The notes: generated from the letters alone by a model not told the origin. A DNA stretch of 33,975 bases from Paenibacillus terrae (GCF_005217525.1 NZ_PNXQ01000012.1:84248-118222); one strand, 5' to 3'; positions 23,328 through 32,146 are shown, counted from the first letter of the stretch. Numbers and translations: made by a program.

Positions 23328-23531
23328 ATGAATGGGAGGCCGTGGTCGTCAAAAGTTTACCACGTAAATGCCGCCATTCCGGCTGCATATTTGGAGGGCA
23401 AGGATAAAGCGACAGTAACCTTCAAAGCCAAGCCGGGGCAGCGCATCCTCAGATTGTTTGGGCTGAGGATGGTTAACCAGGACGTGTATGAACAGCTATA
23501 TCAGGCTGGCAGCTTAGGTTTGCATGAATGA
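23328..23531 (+). pseudogene. C-terminal fragment resembling GH127-type beta-L-arabinofuranosidase
   Basis: 67 codons from ATG 23328, with GGGAGG seven bases after the GH4 stop codon and five before this ATG. The segment YHVNAAIPAAYLEGKDKATV continuing TFKAKPGQRILRLFGLRMVN matches the closing beta-sandwich strand pattern (VP-x-x-L-x-EGK-x-KVTVRF-x-A-x-PG ... G-x-R-x-V) of GH127/GH146-type enzymes. The catalytic barrel is absent, so this is either what remains of a deleted glycosidase or a very small stand-alone protein. The good ribosome-binding site suggests it is still translated. The family resemblance is from memory of the motif only. Confidence 0.5.
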
Positions 23532-23672
23532 TCTTTGAGATGTTTCGTAAGAAAAAGTAACGTTTGATTTTTAGTCAGTTATGATTTATGATGTAAGAAA
23601 TATTGGATGATGCTGGAACAAGCATTAGGGTATGAACTGATATATTCATCGTTTTTTGCGCGTGAAGCACAC

Positions 23673-23713
23673 GGGCTGTTTCTTCCTTAACAGGGGAGAG
23701 GCAGCCCTTTTTT
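23673..23713 (+). terminator. Terminator of the DUF5695-GH4 unit
   Basis: GGGCTGTTTCTTCC pairs with GGGGAGAGGCAGCCC around a short loop, followed by seven T. The 430-base gap 23532-23962 otherwise shows only A/T-rich sequence with TATAAT-like boxes near 23860. Confidence 0.85.
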
Positions 23714-23962
23714 GTTGAGATTTTGGGGAAAGGCAATAACCCGAACGAGCTAGTCTTCTGAATATTAGGGGAATAAAACTTTGGTCAATGTAGTCTGGCT
23801 TTTTTTAGAATGCTTTATATTAGAAGTTTTCTTATAGATTTTGTGATAGAGAAAACATATAATATATAAGTTGTATCCAGTATTTTCCGAAAGTGGGGAT
23901 GCGATAGGCTTGTGGGATTTGGCTTGATATACATAGTTTAAGTAGACAAAGGGGATCGAGAG

Positions 23963-24901
23963 ATGAGTATGAAAAAATGGATGTTGAGTCTGACCGTAGT
24001 CGTGCTGCTATGGGGAGGAACATTTCCGACAGCGGGAGCAGCAAGCAGTTCCAAACCGATTGAAGTCTTATTGAATGCGAAAAAAATTCAGTTCCCGGAT
24101 GCTAAACCTTTTCAGGATGAGAACGATTATGTGATGGTTCCGATTCGTTTCGTATCCGAAGCACTGGGAGCCAAGGTAGGCTGGGAGAAAACAGGCAGCC
24201 AGTTGGCTGTGTCGATTAAGAATGATGCACATGTGGTCAACATGACGGTTGGACAAAACACAGCTACTGTGGATGGACAGACTAAAACATATGAAACGAA
24301 GATTATTTTGAAGCAGAACCGTACTTTTGTACCTTTACGGCTAGTAAGTGAAGGCTTGGGTCAGACGGTGGAATGGGATAAGGTTAGCCGCTGGGTTTGG
24401 ATTGGAAAGAAGGATATTGCCGCGCTGGAGGATACGGGGCATCAGGCGGTGAGCATTGAGCCTTATAAAAAATTATTTGCGTCTGACCCTAATCTGTTAA
24501 AAGGTTCAAGAGGAACTGTTTTTGACAAAGTGATGATTTTCAAACTTTCCGACCTTCCAGTTAAGTTTTTACGCGATGTATATTCGATTGAGCAATACAC
24601 TGCCTCCGATGGCATAACATATTTACGAATGAGGGTAAAGACCAATTCCAAAGCTGGCGCGATTTTCTATGTAACGAAGAAAAATGACACACGGTTTCGC
24701 TATGCAATGGAAGAATTGACTCAGGACAATGGAGATGGCACGAAAATGATGTACTATAAGATTTTCTCGTCTGCCGATGAAGTATATTATGGCATTAAAA
24801 ATTACCGTTCTTTAAAACTGGCGGACGTTGAGTATATTGGCTTTGACCTAGCGTCAAAAGACTACATCCCGTTGATGGTCAACCCATGGAAAGGCAATTA
24901 A
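23963..24901 (+). CDS. Secreted stalk-domain (copper amine oxidase N-terminal-like) protein
   Basis: 312 residues. AAAGGGG (23948-23954) lies 8 bases before ATG 23963. A signal peptide (MSMKKWMLSLTVVVLLWGG, cleaved near AGA) is followed by a Cu_amine_oxidN1-type 'stalk' domain over about residues 32-150. Its two characteristic repeats are present: VPIRFVSEALGAKVGWE and VPLRLVSEGLGQTVEWD. The remaining 160 residues (KYLFASDPNLLKG-like start, RFRYAMEELTQDNGD, ending IPLMVNPWKGN) match no family I know. The stalk domain has no copper site and is usually an exported scaffold module. The next gene begins 5 bases after its stop, so the two exported proteins are co-expressed. Confidence 0.9.
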   Translation: MSMKKWMLSLTVVVLLWGGTFPTAGAASSSKPIEVLLNAKKIQFPDAKPFQDENDYVMVPIRFVSEALGAKVGWEKTGSQLAVSIKNDAHVVNMTVGQNTATVDGQTKTYETKIILKQNRTFVPLRLVSEGLGQTVEWDKVSRWVWIGKKDIAALEDTGHQAVSIEPYKKLFASDPNLLKGSRGTVFDKVMIFKLSDLPVKFLRDVYSIEQYTASDGITYLRMRVKTNSKAGAIFYVTKKNDTRFRYAMEELTQDNGDGTKMMYYKIFSSADEVYYGIKNYRSLKLADVEYIGFDLASKDYIPLMVNPWKGN

Positions 24902-24906
24902 ACTAT

Positions 24907-27900
24907 ATGAATAAGACCAAGCGTATTTTGGCCGTATTACTGGTGGGGGTACTGCTATTATTGCAGCTCCCACCTTTTTCTTTTCCCACACAAAAGGCGG
25001 CAGCCGATACTGAAATCACACCGTTGTTCTATTTTGCAGATAAGAACGATCGCTACTTTGTCGGCATGATGTACTTTGATATGTGGCGTAACAGTGCAGG
25101 TGTATGGGTAACAGACAAGAAGGAACCCAATAGACATATGCACGGAGAAGCTACATTCACTTACAAATTTCAATTTCCAGGACGGAAGATTAAAAATGTA
25201 GAAGCTCGGTTATACACCGCGTCAGACCCAGACGAATATTTTAGTAAATCTAGGCAAGATAACTACGATGAATACCTGCGTGCTATAAGTAATGGCACTG
25301 AGAACAAAGATATTCGCCCTTTTCAAAAGAAAGGGATTGGTACGGATACTACTGTGATTCCGCTTACAGTAAATATAATGCTGGATGCGGATAAACCACA
25401 AGATATCAGGAAAACAAGTTCTACTCCTCTCGATCCAAATGTTGAAGCCTATCGCATCTACCAGCCCATACTCTTCAAAATCGAACTGGATAGCGGGCTC
25501 ATCGTCAAGCATTTTACTACTGATGGAAAATCTCTTAACAACGTATTTACACCAATAGAAGATGAGCTGAAACCTGATCAATTGTATGATTTCACTCCGC
25601 CAACCGATTCCAGATATGAGTATGTTGGCTACAAGAAAAGTACCACAGGTAATCCGCCGAGCGGAGACATTTTGCCAGGAAATGTACCCGGATTTACCTA
25701 TAACGGCTCCTTCGAGCGATTTACAGCTTACTTATATTATAAGGAGCTAGAGACGATAGAGCAGCCCCCGACAGGAGTCACCTGCACTCGACCTGCGCCT
25801 AGCGGTAGCCAGTCGGATAAATACCTCGATCCAATGGCTTCAGGTGTTATTAAAGCCGATCAGCGAGGCGCGTCACGCTTTGATGTAGCCAAGGGCATTC
25901 CAACCTCCGAAAGCCTGTATGGAAACGTGCTGGCCCGAAATTACCTGTTCCAGAATACCTTCCAACAGCTCAAAGGCGAGTGCACCTACAACGTCAAGCT
26001 GAAGCGCACTTATGATCTGGAATGGGAAGATATCAACGATACCCGGCATATGAAGGTCGTGGAGTATTACAAATACGAAATTGTAAAGCCGTACTCTTAC
26101 TGGACGATCGACAACCTCGAAGTGTACGGCATCAAGCACGCGCAGTTACGCAACTATGCATTGCCGGGAGGCAGTATTACGATTCCGCCGAAGGACTATA
26201 CTCCTCCTGCTATAGAATCCGCGACCAACGGAAAATACTATCCTGCTCCCTCACCGGGCATTATCGACGGCGGTTCACTTTATATCTATGGCGGCAAGAG
26301 TATGCCGAAGGTGCCCAATGAACAAAGGTCACTGGAGCCTGTGGCCCAGAAAGCTACACCGGACGTAGAGGTGGAGAACGATACCGTGAAATTCAACGGT
26401 CAAACGATCATGGACCACCAGCGTGTCAAGGAAAAAGGCCCGACTCCTGGCAAAATCCCTGAACCCGTAAAAATCGGGCCGGATACCCTGTACAGCCCGG
26501 GCCACGTAATTGAAAAGCACAAGATCAATAGACCCAATACGTCTGGTAGCGGTGATATCACCTATACCATTCTCAAAGGAAATATCAATGGCGGTGCAGA
26601 TAAGACTTTTCCGATTCAAGGGATCAACACCGTAACTGTTCACACGCCAGTGGTGAATCTTTCAAGCGTATCAGATGATGCGGCCCACAACCAGAAAACC
26701 CAACCAACGAAAGGTCGATCAGCGCTCATACTGGAACGTCCTTTTCGCGTGACGATCTCAACGGCGGGCCCGCATTTGAATATTCCCGGCTATGGTGATC
26801 GGGAGTATGCCAAATATGTGCGAACCAAGCAGGTGCGATTTCCGTTCGATGTGTACGACAAGGGGAAAGCTCAGTTCTATCCGCGTGGAACCTGGATCGA
26901 CATTCCGGTCAAGCAACTGGACACAGACTTCTATTTGCCCGTATGGGTGGATGAAGGGAATTATACCGTCGAGTTTCGGACTATTGCGGAAAACGCACCG
27001 GACGGGTTCACTGAGCAGCGTCATGCCAATACGGATATCGCGCATCATGTCGCCAATGATGTGGTAGAGATCGAGGTCATCGGACGGATGTATGATTTTC
27101 ATATCACGGATATTGCCGACTACCATTGGGAGCGGGTGTTCCGACAGCGCAAAGGAAGCTCGGTGCATAGCGGACTGTCCTATTGGACGGGACTAGGGAA
27201 CATCGACGGACTGCCAAGGGGGAATCAGGAGCCATTTACCTTGCCTGTCCGTCCCGGCAGTCATCCGCATGAAGGCTACCAAAATGTGGCGATCAAGACA
27301 GGCTACCATTTCAAGTTTGACCTCAAAACGAAAGGGAATATGTTCAGCGCCAAGGATGGTATTCGCATCACGCCATCATTTTATTGGGTGAGCAAGGATG
27401 GTCGCCAGCGAGAAGAGGTGGAGCTGTATACACATGCGGGAAGCCGCAAGTTTATCCGATTGGGATCGGCGGAGGATCGGGAGAAGCGATATGTCATTTT
27501 AAATGAGCGGCTACGCAATGTACCGACGGAGGAAATGCAGGATACAGCAGCCTACCAATACAAGCATGAGCTGAGCGAAGCACAGCGGAGCCAGTCGACG
27601 CTGGAACGCTATGTTTCCCTGTATGGCCAGCGCATCACGCGTAGCAAGACGTGGATCGGCCGCTACGATTGGCTGGTGCTGCCTGCGGCGGTGCGTACCT
27701 TGATCGGTCCCAAGACGGACCTGCCGGATGGAGTCGATATCGACCGTGCCAATGCGTCGATTCAGCGCTGGTATGGCGAATATAGCCTGCCTGCTGATGT
27801 GTACGTGGTCCCTAAAGGAACGGATTTACGTGAAGAAAGCCGTCGCCGGGAGCTAAACGAACATGCGGGCATATTCAAGAAAACGGGCTATATCGTGGTT

Positions 27901-28116
27901 CGATTCAATTTGGAGTCGCTCCGTCAGGGGGATACCGAGCATCCACATTTGCAGTATATTAACGGCCCGTTGCTGAACCAGTGGCAACTGGAAGGCTACC
28001 AGAGAGAAGTGAAAAATCCGTACGGGCAACCCTTTCATTTGCAGGATGGGGATGTCGTGTTTTATCATGCGGATCAGTCGAGCCGGGATGATTTCAGCTC
28101 CTTTGTTCCACATTAA
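24907..28116 (+). CDS. Large exported protein of unknown function (DUF5704-like)
   Basis: 1069 residues from ATG 24907 (an in-frame ATG at 24886 lies inside the previous gene; 24907 gives a cleaner signal peptide MNKTKRILAVLLVGVLLLLQ, cut near AAA). The mature protein is beta-rich with no clear enzyme motif. It has two Cys (GVTCTRP and KGECTYNV) about 60 residues apart that could form a disulphide, a Pro/Gly-rich middle, and strand-like repeats such as VRFPFDVYDKGKAQFYPRGT and FYLPVWVDEGNYTVEF. The C-terminal third carries LPADVYVVPKGTDLREESRR and ends LQDGDVVFYHADQSSRDDF. I associate large Paenibacillus proteins of this kind, next to a stalk-domain protein, with the DUF5704 label, but this is not certain. 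It has no anchor and is probably released or held in the cell wall with its partner. Confidence 0.8.
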   Translation: MNKTKRILAVLLVGVLLLLQLPPFSFPTQKAAADTEITPLFYFADKNDRYFVGMMYFDMWRNSAGVWVTDKKEPNRHMHGEATFTYKFQFPGRKIKNVEARLYTASDPDEYFSKSRQDNYDEYLRAISNGTENKDIRPFQKKGIGTDTTVIPLTVNIMLDADKPQDIRKTSSTPLDPNVEAYRIYQPILFKIELDSGLIVKHFTTDGKSLNNVFTPIEDELKPDQLYDFTPPTDSRYEYVGYKKSTTGNPPSGDILPGNVPGFTYNGSFERFTAYLYYKELETIEQPPTGVTCTRPAPSGSQSDKYLDPMASGVIKADQRGASRFDVAKGIPTSESLYGNVLARNYLFQNTFQQLKGECTYNVKLKRTYDLEWEDINDTRHMKVVEYYKYEIVKPYSYWTIDNLEVYGIKHAQLRNYALPGGSITIPPKDYTPPAIESATNGKYYPAPSPGIIDGGSLYIYGGKSMPKVPNEQRSLEPVAQKATPDVEVENDTVKFNGQTIMDHQRVKEKGPTPGKIPEPVKIGPDTLYSPGHVIEKHKINRPNTSGSGDITYTILKGNINGGADKTFPIQGINTVTVHTPVVNLSSVSDDAAHNQKTQPTKGRSALILERPFRVTISTAGPHLNIPGYGDREYAKYVRTKQVRFPFDVYDKGKAQFYPRGTWIDIPVKQLDTDFYLPVWVDEGNYTVEFRTIAENAPDGFTEQRHANTDIAHHVANDVVEIEVIGRMYDFHITDIADYHWERVFRQRKGSSVHSGLSYWTGLGNIDGLPRGNQEPFTLPVRPGSHPHEGYQNVAIKTGYHFKFDLKTKGNMFSAKDGIRITPSFYWVSKDGRQREEVELYTHAGSRKFIRLGSAEDREKRYVILNERLRNVPTEEMQDTAAYQYKHELSEAQRSQSTLERYVSLYGQRITRSKTWIGRYDWLVLPAAVRTLIGPKTDLPDGVDIDRANASIQRWYGEYSLPADVYVVPKGTDLREESRRRELNEHAGIFKKTGYIVVRFNLESLRQGDTEHPHLQYINGPLLNQWQLEGYQREVKNPYGQPFHLQDGDVVFYHADQSSRDDFSSFVPH

Positions 28117-28122
28117 GCCCCA

Positions 28123-28175
28123 AAAGAAGCTCACTTGATGGGAGATGCTTTTCATCCTTCGGTGAGCTTCTTCTA
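28123..28175 (+). terminator. Terminator after the exported-protein operon
   Basis: A perfect 10-bp stem AGAAGCTCAC (28125-28134)/GTGAGCTTCT (28162-28171) with a second small stem inside. The T-tract is weak (TCTAT). Confidence 0.6.
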
Positions 28176-28212
28176 TGCAAACTGCACTAAAAAAATGTAC
28201 ATGGTAAAACGG

Positions 28213-28259
28213 AGGGCGAAATTTTGTTGTACAAGCGAAGCGGTCGCTTTAAAAGCGAG
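28213..28259 (-). repeat. Dispersed palindromic element, copy E (partial)
   Basis: GGGCGAAATTTTGTTGTACA then AGCGAAGCGGTCGCTTTAA matches the reverse complement of the right arm of copy C (GGGCGGAATGGTTCTGTACA, AGCGATAGCGTTCGC). It lies in the leader region upstream of the LysR gene. Confidence 0.5.
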
Positions 28260-28431
28260 TTCCTTTTGCAAAAGTGGATTGGGGATGGACGGGGATCATT
28301 TTGCCGGTTTAACCGGGTCTTGCCCAAGCCCTTCGTGCGGTATAATAGACCGATACATCTGTGGGCTTTTTTCCTGTGGAGAACCGAGAACGGATGAACA
28401 AGGGAACAATATGACGAAAGGAGCGACGATG

Positions 28432-29316
28432 ATGGATGAAAAGGATTGCCTGATGTTGTGCTACATTGCAGAAGAACACAGTCTGAAACGTGCCGCCGAG
28501 CGTTTGTATATTACACAGCCCGCCTTGACCTACCGTCTGAACCAATTGGAAAAGGAGTTCGGGGTGCCGATTATCGTACGCGGGAACAGAGGAACGAAGC
28601 TGACCATGGAAGGAGAACGACTGGCTGAGTATGCCAAACGAAATTTGAGAGAATTGGCCGAATTAAAAGAAGCCGTTATCCACCTGAGAGGCGAGGTAAA
28701 AGGAACGCTTCGTTTGGGGATTTCAAGCTACTACGGGCACTACAAGCTGCCGCCGATTCTGAAAAGCTTTAAAGATATTTATCCTGACGTGCAATTTTCG
28801 GTTACCTGCGGACTCAGTGCAGAAATTTATGAAATGCTTCGCGGGGATGAAATTCATCTGGGTGTCATTCGCAATGATTACCCCTGGTCTGAGGGAAAGC
28901 ATCTTCTTGCGGAGGAGCATATTTGCGTGATCTCCCAAGAGGCTGTAGAGCTTGAGCAATTGCCGGAGCTTCCGATGATTCGTTATAAGGACCCGGGCAA
29001 GCCGCAGCTTTCCGGTCACATGTATTCCTCGTTTAACGAATCTGTGCAGGCGTGGTGGAGTGAAATGTTGGGCAGGCCGCCACGAGTTTCCATGGAGGTG
29101 GACAGCTACGAAACCTGTAAGGAAATGGTCCGACACGGATTGGGATATTCCATCGTACCCGAAATATTTGTCTCTCCAAAGGATGAATTATATGCATTTA
29201 ATTTGATTCGCAAGAACGGGGAGCCTGTGCTGCGCAGAACATGGATGTTGTATAAAAATAAATCCAGCCATCTTATGGCAGTGGAAAGATTTGTAGAATG
29301 GATGCTCCAGTCTTAA
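28432..29316 (+). CDS. LysR-family transcriptional regulator
   Basis: 294 residues from ATG 28432. AAAGGAG (28417-28423) is 8 bases upstream; ATG 28429 (5 bases) and ATG 28411 with its own weak site are alternatives. The frame stays open further up, but that part is terminator and repeat sequence. The winged helix-turn-helix is clear: MLCYIAEEHSLKRAAERLYI, TQPALTYRLNQLEKEFG, then GTKLTMEGERLAEYA. A periplasmic-binding-like effector domain follows (GTLRLGISSYYGHYKLPPIL, GLGYSIVPEIF). It is likely the regulator of the M20 amidohydrolase and transporter genes 195 bases downstream; the effector is probably their substrate. Confidence 0.93.
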   Translation: MDEKDCLMLCYIAEEHSLKRAAERLYITQPALTYRLNQLEKEFGVPIIVRGNRGTKLTMEGERLAEYAKRNLRELAELKEAVIHLRGEVKGTLRLGISSYYGHYKLPPILKSFKDIYPDVQFSVTCGLSAEIYEMLRGDEIHLGVIRNDYPWSEGKHLLAEEHICVISQEAVELEQLPELPMIRYKDPGKPQLSGHMYSSFNESVQAWWSEMLGRPPRVSMEVDSYETCKEMVRHGLGYSIVPEIFVSPKDELYAFNLIRKNGEPVLRRTWMLYKNKSSHLMAVERFVEWMLQS

Positions 29317-29424
29317 CACAAAAAGGGCAGCGAATATACGTAATTATTGGCGAAAAATGGCGTATTTCAAAAAAAACATGTCATATATAAAATAATTTTA
29401 AGGATAAACCCAAAAAATATTAAA

Positions 29425-29453
29425 TTTACTTTACTGGCATTCGCCTATACAAT
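29425..29453 (+). promoter_or_regulatory. Promoter of the M20-YfcC operon
   Basis: TTTACT (29425-29430), 17 bases, TACAAT (29448-29453). The leader to ATG 29511 is about 50 bases. Confidence 0.55.
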
Positions 29454-29475
29454 GTTGAATATTGATTGTATATTT

Positions 29476-29491
29476 ATTCGTTATGACGAAT
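29476..29491. promoter_or_regulatory. Palindrome in the M20-YfcC leader, candidate operator
   Basis: ATTCG-TTATGA-CGAAT, a 5-bp perfect inverted repeat with a 6-base centre, just before the ribosome-binding site and downstream of the -10. This position suits a repressor rather than a LysR activator. Confidence 0.35.
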
Positions 29492-29510
29492 GAAAGGCGG
29501 CATTCCACTG

Positions 29511-30731
29511 ATGGACTCAATAGCGAACGGACATAATGGCAGAACGCCATCCCATGAACAAATTATGAAGGCTGTAGATGCGAAGGATCACGAATTACGG
29601 GAGCTTGCCCGAACGATACATAAACATCCTGAGCTAAGCTTTCATGAATATCAGGCACAGGGCTGGCTCACCAATACACTGGAACAGGCTGGTTTTGCTG
29701 TGGAAAAAGGCATTGCCGGACTGGAAACCTCCTTCCGTGCGGAATGGGAAGGGAAATCCGGCGGACCCACAATCGCTCTGCTGGCTGAGTATGATGCACT
29801 CCCAGCGATTGGACATGCCTGCGGACACAACCTGATTTGTACCGCATCAGTGGGGGCCGCTATAGCCCTGAAGGAAGCGATGCCGGATCTGCCCGGACGC
29901 ATCGTGGTGTTAGGCACACCAGCCGAGGAGGAGGGCGGCGGCAAAATCATCATGTGCGAGCATGGCGAATTCGACGGCATTGACGCCGTAATGATGGTGC
30001 ATCCGCAGAGCAAAACGATGGTTTTGCGCGGGGGATTGGCCTGCGTGGATGCCACGTTTACGTTTCATGGCAAGCAGGCCCATGCCGCTTCCTCCCCGGA
30101 GAAGGGCATCAGCGCACTGGATGCCATGATTAATGCCTTTGTGGCGATTAATTCAGTTCGCCAGTTCGTCACCAGTGACGTGCGTATCCACGGCATTATT
30201 ACAAAGGGCGGAGATGCCCCGAATGTGGTGCCAGAGCTGTGCGAGGCCGTATTTATTTTACGGGCGCAAACCGTTGTCGGCCTGGCAGAAGTGCGGAGCA
30301 AGGTGTATCGCGCTGTTCGTGCAGCGGCAGAAGGCATGGGGGCAACCGTGGATATTGCCGAGGGACTTGTTTATGCGGAGCGCAATACAAACAAGAGATT
30401 AGCCGCTTTATTCCAGAGCAATCTGGAGCAGCTCGGTTTAGAGGTTCACGAGCCACCTGCGCAAGGGGGGATCGGTTCGTCCGATATCGGCAATGTCAGT
30501 CAGATTACCGCAGCGATTCATCCTTATATCCGATTGGGTGACGCGTCCACGCATACGCCGGAATTTGCCCAGCTTGCGGGAGCGGAGGAAGGCATGATTG
30601 AAATGAACTATGCCGCCAAGGCGCTGGCATTAACGGCTTATGATCTCGTAACCGATCCGGTGGCTTTGAGAGAGGTACGGACTGAATTTGAACAGTGGCA
30701 AGCGCGGAGAAACGGGGGAGCATCCGAATGA
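29511..30731 (+). CDS. M20-family amidohydrolase (AbgB/peptidase-like)
   Basis: 406 residues from ATG 29511, with AAAGGCGG about 10 bases upstream. M20 metallohydrolase motifs are present: LLAEYDALPAIGHACGHN (Asp96, then the GHACGHN metal loop at 101-107), GTPAEEEGGGK (Glu139-141, general base and ligand) and ASTHTPEFAQ near the C-terminus (His ligand). The dimerisation domain sits between (FTFHGKQAHAASSPEKGISA). It would hydrolyse an N-acyl or peptide-like amide in the cytoplasm, as AbgB cleaves p-aminobenzoyl-glutamate. The transporter gene overlaps its stop codon by four bases (ATGA), so uptake and cleavage of one substrate are coupled. The substrate itself cannot be read. Confidence 0.93.
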   Translation: MDSIANGHNGRTPSHEQIMKAVDAKDHELRELARTIHKHPELSFHEYQAQGWLTNTLEQAGFAVEKGIAGLETSFRAEWEGKSGGPTIALLAEYDALPAIGHACGHNLICTASVGAAIALKEAMPDLPGRIVVLGTPAEEEGGGKIIMCEHGEFDGIDAVMMVHPQSKTMVLRGGLACVDATFTFHGKQAHAASSPEKGISALDAMINAFVAINSVRQFVTSDVRIHGIITKGGDAPNVVPELCEAVFILRAQTVVGLAEVRSKVYRAVRAAAEGMGATVDIAEGLVYAERNTNKRLAALFQSNLEQLGLEVHEPPAQGGIGSSDIGNVSQITAAIHPYIRLGDASTHTPEFAQLAGAEEGMIEMNYAAKALALTAYDLVTDPVALREVRTEFEQWQARRNGGASE

Positions 30732-32146
30732 GTAGCAACACGGCCGTACCGAGCGGCCCGAAAAAATGGCTGAAAATGCCGCATACCTTTGTCATTCTTA
30801 TTTTTCTGACCTTAGTGGCCGGGATATTGACCTATGTCGTCCCCGCTGGAGAGTTTGAACGAGTTAAAAATGAAACAACCGGCAAAACGCTGCTCGTTCC
30901 CGGTTCGTACGCTCATGTCGATCCCAATCCGGTTACGCTGTGGGATATTCCGAAATCCATCGTATCCGGTCTGGTCGATTCTGCCGATGTGGTCTTTTTC
31001 ATTCTGATCATCGGCGGTGTTTTTCAGATTATTACGTCCTCGGGAACGATTGAGGCGGTGACGGGAAGGGTCGCGAGGTCTTTTTCCAACAAAGGTATAT
31101 GGGTGATTCCGGTATTTATTACCCTGTTTTCCGTGGGCGGTTTTACGATGGGCATGTCCACCGAGGTTATGGTATTCGTGCCGATTGGTATTGCCATCGC
31201 CCGGGCGTTGAAATTTGATGCGATGACGGGTACGGCCATGATTTCACTGGGGGCTTCCTGTGGATTTACTGCCGGGCTGCTGAATCCGTTTAATGTCGGT
31301 TTGGCACAGGCGATTGCGCAAATCCCTATTTTTTCAGGGTTGTGGCTTCGTGCCATCCTGTTGGTCATCCTGATCGTCATTACGAGCTTATATATTATGC
31401 GTTATGCCAGCAAAGTGAAGAAAAGCCCGGAAAGTAGCTTTGTTTACGAATTGGAAAAGACCGCTGAAGACAAGCCGGTGGATCTATCCAATCTGCCTTC
31501 CATACAGCTCAAGCATATCCTGATCATTTTGACCGTCGTAGTAAGCTTTGCGATGTTGATCTGGGGAGTGTCCAAAAAGGATTGGTGGATGGAAGAATTG
31601 GCTGCCCTGTTTCTTTCGATGGGAGTCATTTCCGGCTTTTGCGCAGGCTACGGGCCAAGTCGCATTGCGACAGAGTTTGCCAAAGGGGCCAAAGATATCA
31701 CCTATGGTGCGCTGATTATCGGTTTTGCACGTTCCATCGTGGTTGTACTGGATCACGGCAATGTGATTGATTCCATTGTTAACAGCCTTGCTATCATGGT
31801 GGGACATTTGCCTGAATCGGTGCAAGTGCTGGGTATGTATGTGTTCCAAAACATTATGAACGTATTCATCACCTCCGGTTCGGGAATGGCCGCAACGACG
31901 ATGCCGATTATGGTGCCACTGTCCGATCTGCTCGGCATTACACGGCAGACGACGGTACTTGCCTTCCAGCTAGGAGATGGATTTTCGAACATGATTTTGC
32001 CTACTTCCTCAGCCTTAATGGGGAGCTTGGCCGTATCGGGTATTCCGTATCAGAAATGGGTTCGCTTCTTTTGGCCGCTACTGGCTGTCTGGTTCGTACT
32101 GGGTGCAGTATTCGTGATTGTCGCCCAAATTATCGGATATCACTAA
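30728..32146 (+). CDS. YfcC-family membrane transporter
   Basis: 472 residues from ATG 30728 (overlapping the previous stop as ATGA; GGGGGAG 7 bases upstream). An integral membrane protein of about 10-12 spans. The opening MPHTFVILIFLTLVAGILTY continuing VVPAGEFER is the hallmark of the YfcC/DcuC-like (PF03606) family. FGG-type helical hairpins (GGFTMGMSTEVMVFVPIGIA, ASCGFTAGLLNPFNVGLAQA) and, near the end, SGSGMAATTMPIMVPLSDLL and FQLGDGFSNMILPTSS are also conserved. Members are thought to move basic amino acids, peptides or related carboxylates. Coupling to the M20 enzyme suggests it imports that enzyme's substrate or exchanges its product. It is not AbgT itself, although the operon plan mirrors abgB-abgT. 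Confidence 0.92.
   Translation: MSSNTAVPSGPKKWLKMPHTFVILIFLTLVAGILTYVVPAGEFERVKNETTGKTLLVPGSYAHVDPNPVTLWDIPKSIVSGLVDSADVVFFILIIGGVFQIITSSGTIEAVTGRVARSFSNKGIWVIPVFITLFSVGGFTMGMSTEVMVFVPIGIAIARALKFDAMTGTAMISLGASCGFTAGLLNPFNVGLAQAIAQIPIFSGLWLRAILLVILIVITSLYIMRYASKVKKSPESSFVYELEKTAEDKPVDLSNLPSIQLKHILIILTVVVSFAMLIWGVSKKDWWMEELAALFLSMGVISGFCAGYGPSRIATEFAKGAKDITYGALIIGFARSIVVVLDHGNVIDSIVNSLAIMVGHLPESVQVLGMYVFQNIMNVFITSGSGMAATTMPIMVPLSDLLGITRQTTVLAFQLGDGFSNMILPTSSALMGSLAVSGIPYQKWVRFFWPLLAVWFVLGAVFVIVAQIIGYH

Noticed and set aside
23532..23962. A riboswitch or T-box before the stalk-domain gene
   Set aside because: Apart from the terminator at 23673 there is no conserved core motif, only A/T-rich sequence.
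28135..28431. An upstream extension of the LysR gene
   Set aside because: The extra 99 codons cover the previous operon's terminator and a repeat copy, and LysR proteins begin directly at the helix-turn-helix.
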